Shown here piece after piece: positions 1-8,151 of a stretch of DNA of 64,000 nucleotides. Numbering within the stretch: position 1 is the stretch's first letter; every line of letters starts with the position of its first letter. The notes beneath the pieces were generated by a model, which was not told the origin of the DNA, did no database searches, and saw only the letters and a program-made list of their open reading frames with translations. Source of the stretch: Candidatus Methylomirabilota bacterium (GTDB lineage: Bacteria; Methylomirabilota; Methylomirabilia; Methylomirabilales; Methylomirabilaceae); NCBI GenBank assembly GCA_003104975.1, contig PQAM01000008.1:1-64000 (forward strand). Reading direction: 5' to 3'. The translations under genes were made by a program, and so were the position numbers.

Positions 1-1
1 C

Positions 2-364
2 AGGAAACCGGGGGAAGGTCACACTATCCAGGAGATTATCAACTCTCTCCCGCTTCACTCTGAGATGCAGGCGGTAAGTTCTGTGGAGGACTGGAACAGA
101 CTGCTGCGAACGGCTCGGTTCCTATACGCTAACTTCTGCGTTGCCGGACGTAAGGTGGGTCAGGGGCTGTGGCAGGTCAGTCCCCAGGGGATGCTCGAAG
201 ATCTCAAGGCGGCCATTGACGCGACTGCGATCTACGAATGGCTCTCAAAAAAGAAAGAGCCGTATTCGGAGGATGTCCGTCAACGGCTTTCCGCCTTGCA
301 GTCGCTCCTCTCGCCGGGGTCGAGCGAGCCAGGAGCGCCTCCCGGCTCATACCAGGACCTATAA
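2..364 (+). CDS. C-terminal part of an unknown protein (partial)
   Basis: This reading frame is already open at the left edge and ends at TAA 362-364, so it is probably the tail of a gene that begins outside the window; an ATG at 65 could also start a 99-residue protein. The visible part is mostly polar and predicted helical, with a stretch rich in W, L and R (DWNRLLRTARFLYANF) and a Pro/Gly/Ser-rich end. I recognise no family and there is no signal peptide or membrane segment in what is visible. Assignment as coding rests only on the open frame and reasonable composition. Confidence 0.35.
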   Translation, partial: RKPGEGHTIQEIINSLPLHSEMQAVSSVEDWNRLLRTARFLYANFCVAGRKVGQGLWQVSPQGMLEDLKAAIDATAIYEWLSKKKEPYSEDVRQRLSALQSLLSPGSSEPGAPPGSYQDL

Positions 365-510
365 GGGGCAAACGAAACCTGAAAACAAAGTGCAGCCATT
401 TCGTGAAGTGGCTTTGGGAGTGGCTCAAGATGTTCCGCGCTTGTGGCTTCAAGAGGCTGGGCGCGAGGGTCCATCGCGACGAACTGGAAGGCGGAGCGGG
501 GGGATGGACG

Positions 511-711
511 TCAGAGGGCGACTTCCAGTGGGGCTTTCTTGAGAGCGCTCACCTTGAGCACCGAGAATCCGAGGATGTTACCCTGATCATCCACCTTTTC
601 CATCACCTGGTCGCTTCCGGTCTCCCGAAAGTAACCGGGCTTCTGATCAAAAATCACTTCCAGGTAATCCGCCTCGGGGTCGTACCAAATCTTCACTTTG
701 TCTTTGACCAC
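511..711 (-). CDS. DUF2283 family small protein
   Basis: A 66-residue protein beginning VKIWYDPEADYLEVIF, which is the typical opening of DUF2283 proteins (a short beta-rich domain with the pattern YDxEADxLxI). The family is small, cytosolic and of unknown function, and is often found beside toxin-like or nuclease-like genes. Here it lies 32 bp downstream of the 744-1007 gene on the same strand, so the two are probably co-transcribed. An antitoxin-like role is possible but is inference. The length is normal for the family and nothing looks truncated. Confidence 0.75.
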   Translation of the reverse strand: MVKDKVKIWYDPEADYLEVIFDQKPGYFRETGSDQVMEKVDDQGNILGFSVLKVSALKKAPLEVAL

Positions 712-743
712 AGCAATAGTCCCGTCTTTATTTTGTCAGTCAA

Positions 744-1007
744 CTAGGCCGTAACTACAAACGCATCCTCTTGCCCGAATTTTACCACAACACAGAGATA
801 CTTTTCTCCGACAAGGGTTGCGGTGTACAAGCGATAATAGAGGTGCGCGTCCGGATCACTGATTGACCCAAGCACCGTTTCTGGTTGTGACAAAGTCTCG
901 CCGATGACGCCCTCAAGCCCGACCATCTCGGGATGCTCCAGAATGTGATTGAGGCGCTCATCTGTTAATCTGATCGGTACTCCCTGATAATCGTGTAGGA
1001 GTCTCAC
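744..1007 (-). CDS. PBECR/Barnase-EndoU-like nuclease-type small protein
   Basis: An 87-residue protein with RLTDERLNHILEHPEM near the N-terminus and YLCVVVKF near the end. The DERxxHIxxHPEM motif followed by a beta-rich half is what I associate with the phage Barnase-EndoU-ColicinE5-RelE-like (PBECR) nuclease-type small proteins, which commonly sit beside DUF2283 genes. The His pair is the obvious candidate for an active site. It precedes the DUF2283 gene by 32 bp, so the two form a two-gene unit. The family match is by motif only, and toxin activity is inferred from context. Confidence 0.5.
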   Translation of the reverse strand: MRLLHDYQGVPIRLTDERLNHILEHPEMVGLEGVIGETLSQPETVLGSISDPDAHLYYRLYTATLVGEKYLCVVVKFGQEDAFVVTA

Positions 1008-1071
1008 GTAGCTCTAGTCCTATTGTCGGTAGCCGGCACTGGAGGGGAAGAGGCTATAGAGAACCGCTGCC

Positions 1072-1623
1072 CTATTCGAAGATCTTGGAGAGCGGCAGTG
1101 TCAAATCCGGTAAGAGGGGCGTGGTGAGGGTGTCGCCCGTCTCGCAGCTGAGTTCGGCGACCCGCTGGTAGCCCTGGCCGGTGGTGCGGTAGACCTTGAT
1201 GGTCTCCAGCTCAGGGTCGACGATCCAGTATTCTTGCACGCCGAAGCGTTCGTAGAGCTTTCGCTTGACGATTTCGTCGGTTTTTCGAGTGGTTTCAGAG
1301 AGGATTTCTACGATGAGGTCGGGGGCGCCTTGAACATTTTGGGCGGTGAGAATGGACGACCTGGCCGACGACACGAAGAGAAGGTCGGGCTGGACAACGT
1401 CGGTCTTGGAGAGCACGACGTCGAACGGGGCAGCGTAAAGTCGACCCAGAGGGCGCTCGTCGAGGTGTGTAGCGATGTGGTGGGTGATGTTGAACGAAAT
1501 GCGTTGGTGTCTTTCTGATGGCGATGGGGTCATGTAGTGTTCTCCATCGATCAGTTCGTGACGTCTGCCGTCATCGGGAAACAGCAGGTAGTCGTCATAG
1601 GTGAACTTCACGTGGACGGTCAT
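1072..1623 (-). CDS. Uma2 family (DUF820) endonuclease-like protein
   Basis: The protein has the Uma2/DUF820 pattern: an opening TYDDYLLFPDDGRRHELIDGE, then VVQPDLLFV, PDLIVEILSETTRKTDEIVKRKLYERFGVQEYWIVDPE and a closing LTLPLSKIF. This is a PD-(D/E)XK-type fold; the conserved acidic residues are in QPDL and the E of VEILS, followed by the K of KRKLYE. The role of Uma2 proteins is unknown, and they occur in many copies in some bacteria. I chose the ATG at 1623 (MTVHVKF) because family members start just before the TYDDY motif; an upstream ATG at 1677 would add 18 atypical residues. Confidence 0.8.
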   Translation of the reverse strand: MTVHVKFTYDDYLLFPDDGRRHELIDGEHYMTPSPSERHQRISFNITHHIATHLDERPLGRLYAAPFDVVLSKTDVVQPDLLFVSSARSSILTAQNVQGAPDLIVEILSETTRKTDEIVKRKLYERFGVQEYWIVDPELETIKVYRTTGQGYQRVAELSCETGDTLTTPLLPDLTLPLSKIFE

Positions 1624-1732
1624 GTCTTCATCCTCATTGCGTACTGCGAGCCTATCAGGATCCGGCAGCAACGGCAAGCGCGCTGATCACGGGCATGAAA
1701 GTCCGTATGACAACTTCCACCCCAAGGCGTTG

Positions 1733-1820
1733 TCATTGCGAGCGACCGGAGGGAGCGCGGCAACCTCACCGTCGTTGTCCTGAAGGACTGTGAGATTGCT
1801 TCGGCTTCGCCTCGCAATGA
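1733..1820. repeat. 88-bp palindromic dispersed repeat, family A, copy 1
   Basis: The unit starts TCATTGCGAGCGACC and ends CCTCGCAATGA, so its ends are inverted repeats of each other. A second 88-bp copy in the same orientation lies at 28698-28785 and differs at only a few positions. The size and terminal inverted repeats suit a non-autonomous REP/MITE-like element. It sits between the Uma2 gene and the end of tldE. Confidence 0.85.
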
Positions 1821-1866
1821 CGCGGACAACGTCGAGGGAAGTACGCCCCGAATCAAGACGGTGGTC

Positions 1867-3210
1867 TCAATGCCCTGCGACGGTCATGCGGCCGATCTTC
1901 AGGGTCGGGGCGACGACGCTCTGGCGGAAGCTCAAGTCACTCCCCACCATCTCGATCCCCGACAGCATCTCCTTCAGGTTACCCGCAATGGTAATCTCAT
2001 GCACCGGATAGGCCAGCTCGCCCTTCTCGATCCAGAACCCTACCGCGCCCTGCGAGTAGTCGCCGGTCACCAGGTTCACGCCGAAGCCGATCAGTTCGGT
2101 GACGTACAGCCCGGCGTCCACCGAACGGATGATCTCGGACGGCTCGTTTGGCCCGGCCTGCAGATAAAAGTTGGTCGGCCAGGCCGTCGGCAGATCGCCG
2201 GCGCCCCGGCTTGCGTTGCCGGTTGACTTCATCCCCAGCTTGCGGGCGGAGTAGCTGTCAAGGAGGTAGCTGCGCAGGACACCGTCTTCGACAATCATAT
2301 TGCGGCGGGTCGGCAGCCCCTCGCCATCGAATGGTTTCGAGCCCAGGTGACCGGGTAAGGTCCCGTCATCGTAGACCGTAACGGCCTCAGATGCGATCCG
2401 TTCCCCCAGCTTGCCGACCAGAAACGACGCCCCTCGGTAGAGCGCCGAGCCGCTGAGCGCGCCGCAGAGCAGACGCATCAGGTTGGAGGCGGTTTCCGAG
2501 TCAAAGATCACGGGGACCTCCTGGGTCTTGATCTTGCGCGCACCGAGGCGTTTGAGGGCTCGCTCGGCCGCACGCCGACCGATCGCTTCGGGCGACTCCA
2601 GGGCGCTCAGGCGTCTGGCGCGCGAATACCAGTGATCGCGCTGCATGCCGTCCTCGGCCGAGGCGATGGGTGCTACCGCCAGACCGAAGGTCGAGCTGCG
2701 ATACTGGCCCATAAAACCTTGGCTGCTGCCGTAGATGATCCGATAGAGGTTGCTGCTGAACTCCGCCCCCTCGGAGTTGGTGATCCTGCTGTCGTAGGAC
2801 AGGGCCGCCTCCTCGGCTGCTTTAGACCGTTCAAGCTGGTCCTTCACAGTAAGGGTCTCGCCCTCAGGATCGTACAGATGCAGATCCGGGACGCTTGTGG
2901 CGCACTCCTCTGCCGCAGGCAAACCCGAACAGTCATCGTGGGCGGTCGCCTTGGCCAGAACGGCCGTATCCTCGACCAATTTCGCAAGCGATTCCTTGGA
3001 CAGGTCCGACGTGGAACTGGTGGCCGATCGTTTGTCGAAAAACACCCGTAATCCAAGCCGGACCTCTTTGGCACTTCGGAGCGTGTCGGTCTCCCGCAGC
3101 CTGATATGGGCCGTGACCAGCTCGTTCTCGATCAAAACCAGGTCGGCCGCTGTCGCGCCTTTTCGCTTGGCTTCCTGCAAGACTTCTTCGGCGATCTGCT
3201 GGCTGATCAT
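1867..3210 (-). CDS. tldE: TldE/PmbA-type metalloprotease subunit
   Basis: A 447-residue TldD/PmbA-family protein. In known systems TldE (PmbA) pairs with TldD to form a heterodimeric metalloprotease that degrades unfolded peptides and trims some ribosomal natural products or CcdA. As expected for TldE, it lacks the HExxxH zinc motif that its neighbour carries. Family features are visible, such as the VIFDSETASNLMRLL region and the C-terminal GNLKEMLSGIEMVGSDL. The start ATG (3208-3210) overlaps the tldD stop as TAATG, so the two are translationally coupled. The length is normal. Confidence 0.92.
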   Translation of the reverse strand: MISQQIAEEVLQEAKRKGATAADLVLIENELVTAHIRLRETDTLRSAKEVRLGLRVFFDKRSATSSTSDLSKESLAKLVEDTAVLAKATAHDDCSGLPAAEECATSVPDLHLYDPEGETLTVKDQLERSKAAEEAALSYDSRITNSEGAEFSSNLYRIIYGSSQGFMGQYRSSTFGLAVAPIASAEDGMQRDHWYSRARRLSALESPEAIGRRAAERALKRLGARKIKTQEVPVIFDSETASNLMRLLCGALSGSALYRGASFLVGKLGERIASEAVTVYDDGTLPGHLGSKPFDGEGLPTRRNMIVEDGVLRSYLLDSYSARKLGMKSTGNASRGAGDLPTAWPTNFYLQAGPNEPSEIIRSVDAGLYVTELIGFGVNLVTGDYSQGAVGFWIEKGELAYPVHEITIAGNLKEMLSGIEMVGSDLSFRQSVVAPTLKIGRMTVAGH

Positions 3211-4679
3211 TATGCGTGTCCCCCCTTTGGCGTGCCGAGGGTCCCGCCCACGGTCAGCCCCTCGATCTTGATCGTCGGCAACCCTACGCCCACAGGGACC
3301 CCCTGCCCATCCTTCCCGCAGGTCCCGACCCCCTCGTCCAGCTTCAGATCACTCCCAACCATGGTTACCCGGGTCAGGACCTCTGGACCGTGGCCGATCA
3401 GTGTGGCGCCCTTGACCGGCGTTGTGATCTTGCCATTCTCGATGAGATACGCCTCGCTGGCCGAAAAGACGAACTTGCCGCTGGTGATGTCCACCTGACC
3501 GCCGCCGAAGGTGACGGCATACAGCCCGTGCCTCACGGAGCTGATGATGTCCTCCGGGGTCGAGTCGCCGGCCAGCATGAAGGTATTGGTCATACGCGGA
3601 ATCGGCTGGTGGGCGTAGCTCTCGCGCCGGCCGTTGCCGGTCGGCGCCATCCCCATCAGGCGAGCATTCAGCCGGTCCTGCATATAGCCGCGCAGGATCC
3701 CGCGCTCGATCAGGACGGTCCGCTGGGTCGGCGTCCCCTCGTCGTCGACATTCAGAGACCCGCGGCGTCCCGGAATCGTCCCGTCGTCCACCACCGTCAC
3801 CAGGTCCGAGGCCACCCGCTGCCCGATCCGATCGCTGAAGGCCGAGGTCTTCTTCCGGTTGAAGTCCCCCTCCAGACCGTGGCCGATCGCCTCGTGCAGC
3901 AGGATACCGGGCCACCCGGGACCAAGCACCACGTCCATCGTCCCGGCCGGCGCGTTGGCGGCGCTCAGATTCATAATGGCCAGACGGGCGGCCTCCTGGG
4001 CATAGCGCTCGAAGCGATCCTCCTCCAGGAAGAACTCGAAATCCGCCCGGCCGCCGCCGCCCCAACCCCCGATCTGCCGATTGGCGCCATCCTGGGCGAT
4101 GCAGGTGACGCTCAGGCGCGCAAGCGGCTGGATATCGCCGACCATGACACCGGTAGAGGTGGCAATCAGGACAATCTTCGACTCGCAGGTAAACGACGTC
4201 ATCACCTGGACGATTCGCGGGTCCGCCTTTCTGGCGATGGCGTCCACGCGCTGGAGCAGATCGATCTTCCGCTCCGCCGGGATCTCTATCGGCTGAACGC
4301 GGATCGGGTACAGATCATGGGGGGGCGCGCCGCCGACCCTCACCGGCGGGGGCGTGCCTGTGCCCGCCTGCTCGGCGATGGCTTTAGCCCGCAGGCCGGC
4401 GAGCTGCAGGTTCTCCACGCTGATCTCGTCGGAAAAGGCATAGCCGGTCTTCTCCTGCGCAAGGGCCCGGACACCGACCCCCTGATTGATGTTCTTCGTC
4501 GCCTGCTTGATCATCCCCTCTTCGAGCGCCAGCGACTCGCTGACCCGATACTCGAAGTACAGGTCGGCGTCGTCGATCTGGCTCCCGAGGGCGGCGCCCA
4601 ACCCCTGCTCGAGGTGCCGCTCGGTCAATCCGAACTTCTCCAGAAAAAACCGCTCCGGTTTTATCGGGTGTATCGTCAT
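3210..4679 (-). CDS. tldD: TldD metalloprotease catalytic subunit
   Basis: A 489-residue protein with the TldD active-site motif HEAIGHGLEGD at about residues 262-272, where the two His and the Glu bind and activate zinc. The N-terminal half matches the family substrate domain (DADLYFEYRVSESL, then INQGVGVRALA). The C-terminal end TRVTMVGSDLKLDEG and the Cys-containing GVGTCGKDGQGVPVGVG are also family typical. It is the first gene of a two-gene unit with tldE, which overlaps its stop by 1 nt. It likely acts in the cytosol as half of the TldD/E protease. A peptide natural-product substrate cannot be inferred, since no precursor gene is nearby. Confidence 0.95.
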   Translation of the reverse strand: MTIHPIKPERFFLEKFGLTERHLEQGLGAALGSQIDDADLYFEYRVSESLALEEGMIKQATKNINQGVGVRALAQEKTGYAFSDEISVENLQLAGLRAKAIAEQAGTGTPPPVRVGGAPPHDLYPIRVQPIEIPAERKIDLLQRVDAIARKADPRIVQVMTSFTCESKIVLIATSTGVMVGDIQPLARLSVTCIAQDGANRQIGGWGGGGRADFEFFLEEDRFERYAQEAARLAIMNLSAANAPAGTMDVVLGPGWPGILLHEAIGHGLEGDFNRKKTSAFSDRIGQRVASDLVTVVDDGTIPGRRGSLNVDDEGTPTQRTVLIERGILRGYMQDRLNARLMGMAPTGNGRRESYAHQPIPRMTNTFMLAGDSTPEDIISSVRHGLYAVTFGGGQVDITSGKFVFSASEAYLIENGKITTPVKGATLIGHGPEVLTRVTMVGSDLKLDEGVGTCGKDGQGVPVGVGLPTIKIEGLTVGGTLGTPKGGHA

Positions 4680-4750
4680 CCGATCCTCACTCTCTTTTCA
4701 ATACTGAATGATTAGCTGTTAGCGTAGGGTCTCAGAAATACCTTGATAAT

Positions 4751-4829
4751 CCGTTCATGGTGAGCTTGTCGAACCCATGAACGGAACCTATTGAAATACT
4801 GCACCCTTCGACAGGCTCAGGGCGAACGG
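4751..4829 (+). repeat. Dispersed repeat family C, copy 1
   Basis: A 79-bp unit with two imperfect palindromes: CCGTTCATGG...CCATGAACGG, then CCCTTCGACAGGCTCAGGG. Its reverse complement recurs almost unchanged at 53003-53080, including the spacer between the two palindromes. It is intergenic in both places. Confidence 0.85.
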
Positions 4830-4846
4830 AATATGAAAAGAAGCGT

Positions 4847-5008
4847 TAGTGCCCTGAGTCAGAAGTTCGGTGAAGAAGTCGGCGCTCTCTGTGTCGTCAT
4901 TCCCGCGAAAGCGGGAATCCAGAACCCCCGGTATTTCCTGGATTCCGGCTCGCGCCCGCGATGCGGGCTTGGCCGGAATGACGTCCCCAAATATGCAATG
5001 AATTTCAG
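4847..5008 (+). repeat. Dispersed repeat family B, copy 1
   Basis: A 162-bp unit whose core (4896-4982) begins GTCATTCCCGCGAAAGCGGG and ends GGCCGGAATGAC, with inner hairpins. The similarity to the inverted copy at 42637-42797 extends about 50 bp to the left of the core and 25 bp to the right, so the mobile or copied unit is longer than the palindromic core. Confidence 0.85.
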
Positions 5009-5072
5009 GCCCAGGACTTTTAGATACACTGTGCTAGCTGTCAGCGTGCTGAAGCTAACCGCTGATGACTGA

Positions 5073-5831
5073 ATGTTATTGAAATCAACCTGGCGACCTA
5101 TTACACTACAGCCGATGCCGCCCGTCAACCGTCATGTTCCGGATCCCGCCATCAGGCGAAGATTTCAGCGGCGGCTCCTGCGCTGGTATGCGCGTCACCA
5201 GCGCGATCTGCCATGGCGGAAGACCTCCGACCCGTATAAGATCCTGGTCTCGGAGGTGATGCTGCAACAGACCCAGGTCGATCGGGTCATCCCCAAGTAC
5301 CACGAGTTCCTCCGCAAGTATCCCACGGTTGAGGAACTGGCCGGCGCCTCGGTCAGCGACGTTGCGGCCACGTGGCGGCCGCTCGGCTACAATATTCGGC
5401 CGGTTCGCCTGCACGCTATCGCGCAACAGGCGGTTCACCGACACGACGGTAAGATCCCGGCCTCGCTGGAGGAGCTCCAGGCGTTCAAGGGGATCGGCCG
5501 CTATACCGCCGGCGCGGTCATGAGCTTCGCCTTCCGTCAGGACGCCCCAATCCTCGATACCAACGTCAAACGGGTGCTGCAGCGGGTCTTCCTCGGTCCG
5601 AGAAACGGGAACGGCTCCAAGTCGCCCAAACGCCTCTGGGAACTCTCGGCGGCCCTGATCCCCAAGGGTAAGGCGTACGACTTCAATCAGGCCGTGATGG
5701 ACTTCGGTGCGCTCCTCTGCACCGCCCGTAAGCCCAACTGTGAGGTCTGCCCCATGCAACCGCTCTGCCGCTCCTATCCATGGGACAAGGACAACACCTC
5801 GTGTCGGAAGCCACGCCGATCGTCGATGTAG
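5073..5831 (+). CDS. mutY: Adenine DNA glycosylase MutY
   Basis: MutY removes A mispaired with 8-oxoG during base excision repair. The domain order is an N-terminal helical region with LPWR, the catalytic Glu in VSEVMLQQTQV (about E61), the helix-hairpin-helix GIGRYTAGAV, the catalytic Asp in LDTNVKRVLQR (about D162), and a [4Fe-4S] site at C216, C223, C226 and C232. It ends shortly after the cluster at 252 residues, so the usual C-terminal MutT-like domain is missing. That domain appears instead as the next, overlapping frame (5780-6226). The start is uncertain, because ATGs at 5073 and 5115 both lack a clear ribosome binding site. Confidence 0.93.
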   Translation: MLLKSTWRPITLQPMPPVNRHVPDPAIRRRFQRRLLRWYARHQRDLPWRKTSDPYKILVSEVMLQQTQVDRVIPKYHEFLRKYPTVEELAGASVSDVAATWRPLGYNIRPVRLHAIAQQAVHRHDGKIPASLEELQAFKGIGRYTAGAVMSFAFRQDAPILDTNVKRVLQRVFLGPRNGNGSKSPKRLWELSAALIPKGKAYDFNQAVMDFGALLCTARKPNCEVCPMQPLCRSYPWDKDNTSCRKPRRSSM

Positions 5832-6226
5832 CAGCCGGTCTCATCGTCAAGGACGGGAAGATCCTCATCGCCCGACGCCCGGACGATGCCCATCTGGGCG
5901 GACTATGGGAGTTTCCCGGCGGCAAGCGTGAGTCAAGTGAAAGCTTTGAGACCTGCCTGAAACGAGAGGTTCTGGAGGAGCTGGGACTGACCGTTGCGGT
6001 CCACGATCAGCTCTTCTCTGCCGAGCACCAGGATGCTCAATGCCGCATCCGGCTCCGCTTTTACCGCTGCACCGTCCTGGCTGGGGAGCCGCGTCCCCTC
6101 GGATGCGCGGCCTGTCGCTGGATCACGCCGGCCGAGATCAGCGCCTACCCGTTCCCACCGGCCGACCTGCCGCTGGTTCACCAGATCGCCTCAGGCCGGC
6201 ATATCGTCGCTCAATGCTTCCAGTAG
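5780..6226 (+). CDS. MutT-type Nudix hydrolase
   Basis: A complete Nudix box is present (G-x5-E-x7-REVLEELGL, from GGKRESSE), preceded by LGGLWEFPGGK as in MutT and in MutY-MutT fusions. The likely job is removal of 8-oxo-dGTP or related oxidised nucleotides in the cytosol. The frame overlaps the last 52 bp of mutY in another register. A GTG at 5801 with AAGGA about 10 bp upstream may be the true start; the ATG at 5780 has no ribosome binding site. Its 3' end overlaps the convergent def gene by 16 bp. It could be the detached C-terminal domain of a former MutY fusion. Confidence 0.88.
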   Translation: MGQGQHLVSEATPIVDVAAGLIVKDGKILIARRPDDAHLGGLWEFPGGKRESSESFETCLKREVLEELGLTVAVHDQLFSAEHQDAQCRIRLRFYRCTVLAGEPRPLGCAACRWITPAEISAYPFPPADLPLVHQIASGRHIVAQCFQ

Positions 6227-6741
6227 CGGCCATACTCAGAAAGATATGAAAAGGTCTCGAGGCTCTTCATCCGGTCGATAAACAGCTTGCCCAGCAGGTG
6301 GTCGCGCTCGTGCTGGAGCACCCGCGCATGGAATCCGGTCGCCACAAAGTCAAGCAGCCGCCCCTCCCGATCGAGCGCCTTCGCCCGCACCTGTTGGTAG
6401 CGCGGCGTCTGCCCGCGGAGATCAATCACACTAAGGCAGCCCTCCCAGTCGTCCTCCAGGTCAGGCGCAATCGGGACCACCTCAAGATTGATCAGGACGG
6501 TCAGCGGGATCTCCGGTGCGTCGGGGTAGCGGCGGTTGTCGGTCGCCTCGATCACGGCGATCTGCCTGGAGACATGGACCTGGGGTGCCGCGATCCCGAC
6601 CCCCTCGTATTCGCGCATCGTCTCGATCATGTCATCGATCAGGCGCTGGGTCTCGGCCTCCCGGATCGTCTCGGGCCTCACGGCCGATGCTACCTGACGT
6701 AAGACCGGATGCCCCAGACGCGCTACCTTCAGGATCGCCAT
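6211..6741 (-). CDS. def: Peptide deformylase
   Basis: Peptide deformylase strips the formyl group from the first Met of new proteins. All three family motifs are present: GVGIAAPQV (residues 47-55), EGCLS (100-104, with the metal-binding Cys) and HERDH (144-148, two metal-binding His and the catalytic Glu). At 176 residues it has the usual length. It lies 16 bp downstream of the cobalamin adenosyltransferase gene, probably co-transcribed, and is convergent with the Nudix gene. Confidence 0.96.
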   Translation of the reverse strand: MAILKVARLGHPVLRQVASAVRPETIREAETQRLIDDMIETMREYEGVGIAAPQVHVSRQIAVIEATDNRRYPDAPEIPLTVLINLEVVPIAPDLEDDWEGCLSVIDLRGQTPRYQQVRAKALDREGRLLDFVATGFHARVLQHERDHLLGKLFIDRMKSLETFSYLSEYGRYWKH

Positions 6742-6757
6742 GCTGCCGCCTCCCTCT

Positions 6758-7300
6758 CTACCACGGTATTTCTTCCACCCCCGCCTTACGGTTAACCGCC
6801 CTCGCCAGGGTGAAGAAGAGGTCGGAGAGCCGATTCATATATGGGATGAGTATAGGCGAGAGCGGCTCATCTAAGGACAATGCGACCATCCGCCGCTCGG
6901 CCCGCCGACAAACGGCCCTGGCCAGGTGCAGCAGCGCGCCGGCCTCCGAGCCGCCCGGCAAGATGAAGGCGCGCAGCGGGCGCAACATCGCATCGTACCG
7001 GTCGATGATCCCCTCCAGCTCTCGAACCCGTCCCTCGGTGAGGCCCGCCTTTTCGGCCCTTTGCTCCACGTGGGCGGTCGGATCGGCGAGTTGCGCGCCG
7101 ACAGCAAACAGGTCGCGCTGAATCTGCGCGAGCTCTTGCCTAATCGTCTCATCCGTCAACCTGGTTCCGATCCAGCCTATGACGGCGTTCAACTCGTCCA
7201 CCTCTCCGCACGCTTCGACCCGCATGGCCGACTTAGGCACACGTACCCCACCAATCAATCCCGTCTCGCCTTTGTCACCCTTTCGCGTATAGATTTTCAT
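6758..7300 (-). CDS. Cob(I)alamin adenosyltransferase, PduO type
   Basis: This enzyme transfers the adenosyl group of ATP to cob(I)alamin to make coenzyme B12. The N-terminal signature TRKGDKGETGLIGGVRVPKS and RVEACGEVDELNAVIGW, plus the later ARAVCRRAERRMV helix, are diagnostic for the trimeric PduO/MMAB family. The 180-residue length is normal. No other cobalamin synthesis gene is adjacent, and the partner downstream is def. A cob-type symbol would be arbitrary, so none is given. Confidence 0.93.
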   Translation of the reverse strand: MKIYTRKGDKGETGLIGGVRVPKSAMRVEACGEVDELNAVIGWIGTRLTDETIRQELAQIQRDLFAVGAQLADPTAHVEQRAEKAGLTEGRVRELEGIIDRYDAMLRPLRAFILPGGSEAGALLHLARAVCRRAERRMVALSLDEPLSPILIPYMNRLSDLFFTLARAVNRKAGVEEIPW

Positions 7301-7438
7301 GGCGCTCTCGCTCGTCCCTCAGGAAGCCCCTTTTTGAGAACATCAGGCGGTATTATAGTTCAACCCACAGACACGGCCAAACGGTTCTTTATGCTGCGCT
7401 ATATTGCAACCTGAGACGTTACATGTTACGCTTCCCTC

Positions 7439-7720
7439 GTGGCGATCCTGAGGTTCAGGCATAAGGGCCTGGAGCGCTTCTTCCTCCATGGAACGACCGC
7501 CGGCATCCAAGCCGAGCATGCCCGGAGGTTACGCCTGATCCTCGGTCGCTTGAACGTTGCGAGAGAGCCCCGCGATATGGGCCTGCCAGGACTGGACCTT
7601 CACCCGCTGAAGGGCGGGCGAAAAGGCACATGGGCGGTGAGCGTGAGTGGGAACTGGCGCGTGACGTTTACGTTTTCAGGTCCCGATGTCGTCAATGTCG
7701 ATTATGAGGATTATCACTGA
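7439..7720 (+). CDS. higB: HigB-type toxin (RelE superfamily)
   Basis: A 93-residue protein with the HigB pattern RHKGLERFF, AEHARRLRLIL, LPGLDLHPLKGGRKGTWAV, SGNWRVTF and the end VDYEDYH. HigB toxins cleave mRNA on the ribosome. The likely start is GTG at 7439, since no in-frame ATG lies nearby upstream. The toxin gene precedes the antitoxin by 9 bp, the reversed order typical of hig loci. All core positions look intact. Confidence 0.93.
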   Translation: MAILRFRHKGLERFFLHGTTAGIQAEHARRLRLILGRLNVAREPRDMGLPGLDLHPLKGGRKGTWAVSVSGNWRVTFTFSGPDVVNVDYEDYH

Positions 7721-7729
7721 GGTGTTGCT

Positions 7730-8017
7730 ATGAAGATGCACAATCCGCCTCATCCGGGTGAGGTGCTCCGCGAACTGTGCTTTCAGCCCCTCGGTCTCAC
7801 CGTGACCGACGCTGCCAAGGCGCTCGGGGTTAGCCGCAAGACGCTCTCGAGCATTCTGAACGGCCGCGCCGGCATCAGCCCGGAGATGGCCGTCCGCCTG
7901 TCAATCGCCTTTGACACCACAGCGGAAAGCTGGCTCAGCCAGCAGATTCACTACGATCTGGCAAAGGCAGAGACGAAACGCCGCTCGCTCCGCGTCAAAA
8001 AGCTCGCCGCCGCTTGA
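7730..8017 (+). CDS. higA: HigA-type antitoxin (XRE family)
   Basis: A 95-residue helix-turn-helix protein opening [11 protein letters not shown] and carrying [20 protein letters not shown] followed by [19 protein letters not shown], the hallmark of HigA/VapI antitoxins. It neutralises HigB and represses the shared promoter. The C-terminus is basic (KRRSLRVKK). It forms a tight pair with higB; the following 134 bp up to the TPR gene contain nothing I recognise. Confidence 0.93.
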   Translation: MKMHNPPHPGEVLRELCFQPLGLTVTDAAKALGVSRKTLSSILNGRAGISPEMAVRLSIAFDTTAESWLSQQIHYDLAKAETKRRSLRVKKLAAA

Positions 8018-8151
8018 CCGCTTTCGGGCTAACCACTGCTTTGCTGCCACTGAGCCTACACGTCGAGGCCCCTTAACAGGCTAGCTGCCGTGCGACTCGG
8101 CCGTTGAGTCGGGCTTCGTCTCTTAACCCAGCCTACGACGTTATGCTGAGA

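Larger units (their letters stand above)
4680..5072. other. Intergenic region with two repeat elements
   Basis: These 393 bp separate the divergent tldD and mutY genes. Most of the region is taken up by a family C repeat (4751-4829) and a family B repeat (4847-5008). Only the first 70 bp and last 65 bp could hold promoters. I found no convincing -35/-10 pair or coding frame. Confidence 0.7.

Noticed and set aside
3216-4715. A 499-codon open frame on the plus strand opposite tldD
   Set aside because: It is antisense to a clear TldD gene with an intact zinc motif, is rich in R, G, D and H as mirror frames of GC-rich genes are, and has no family match.
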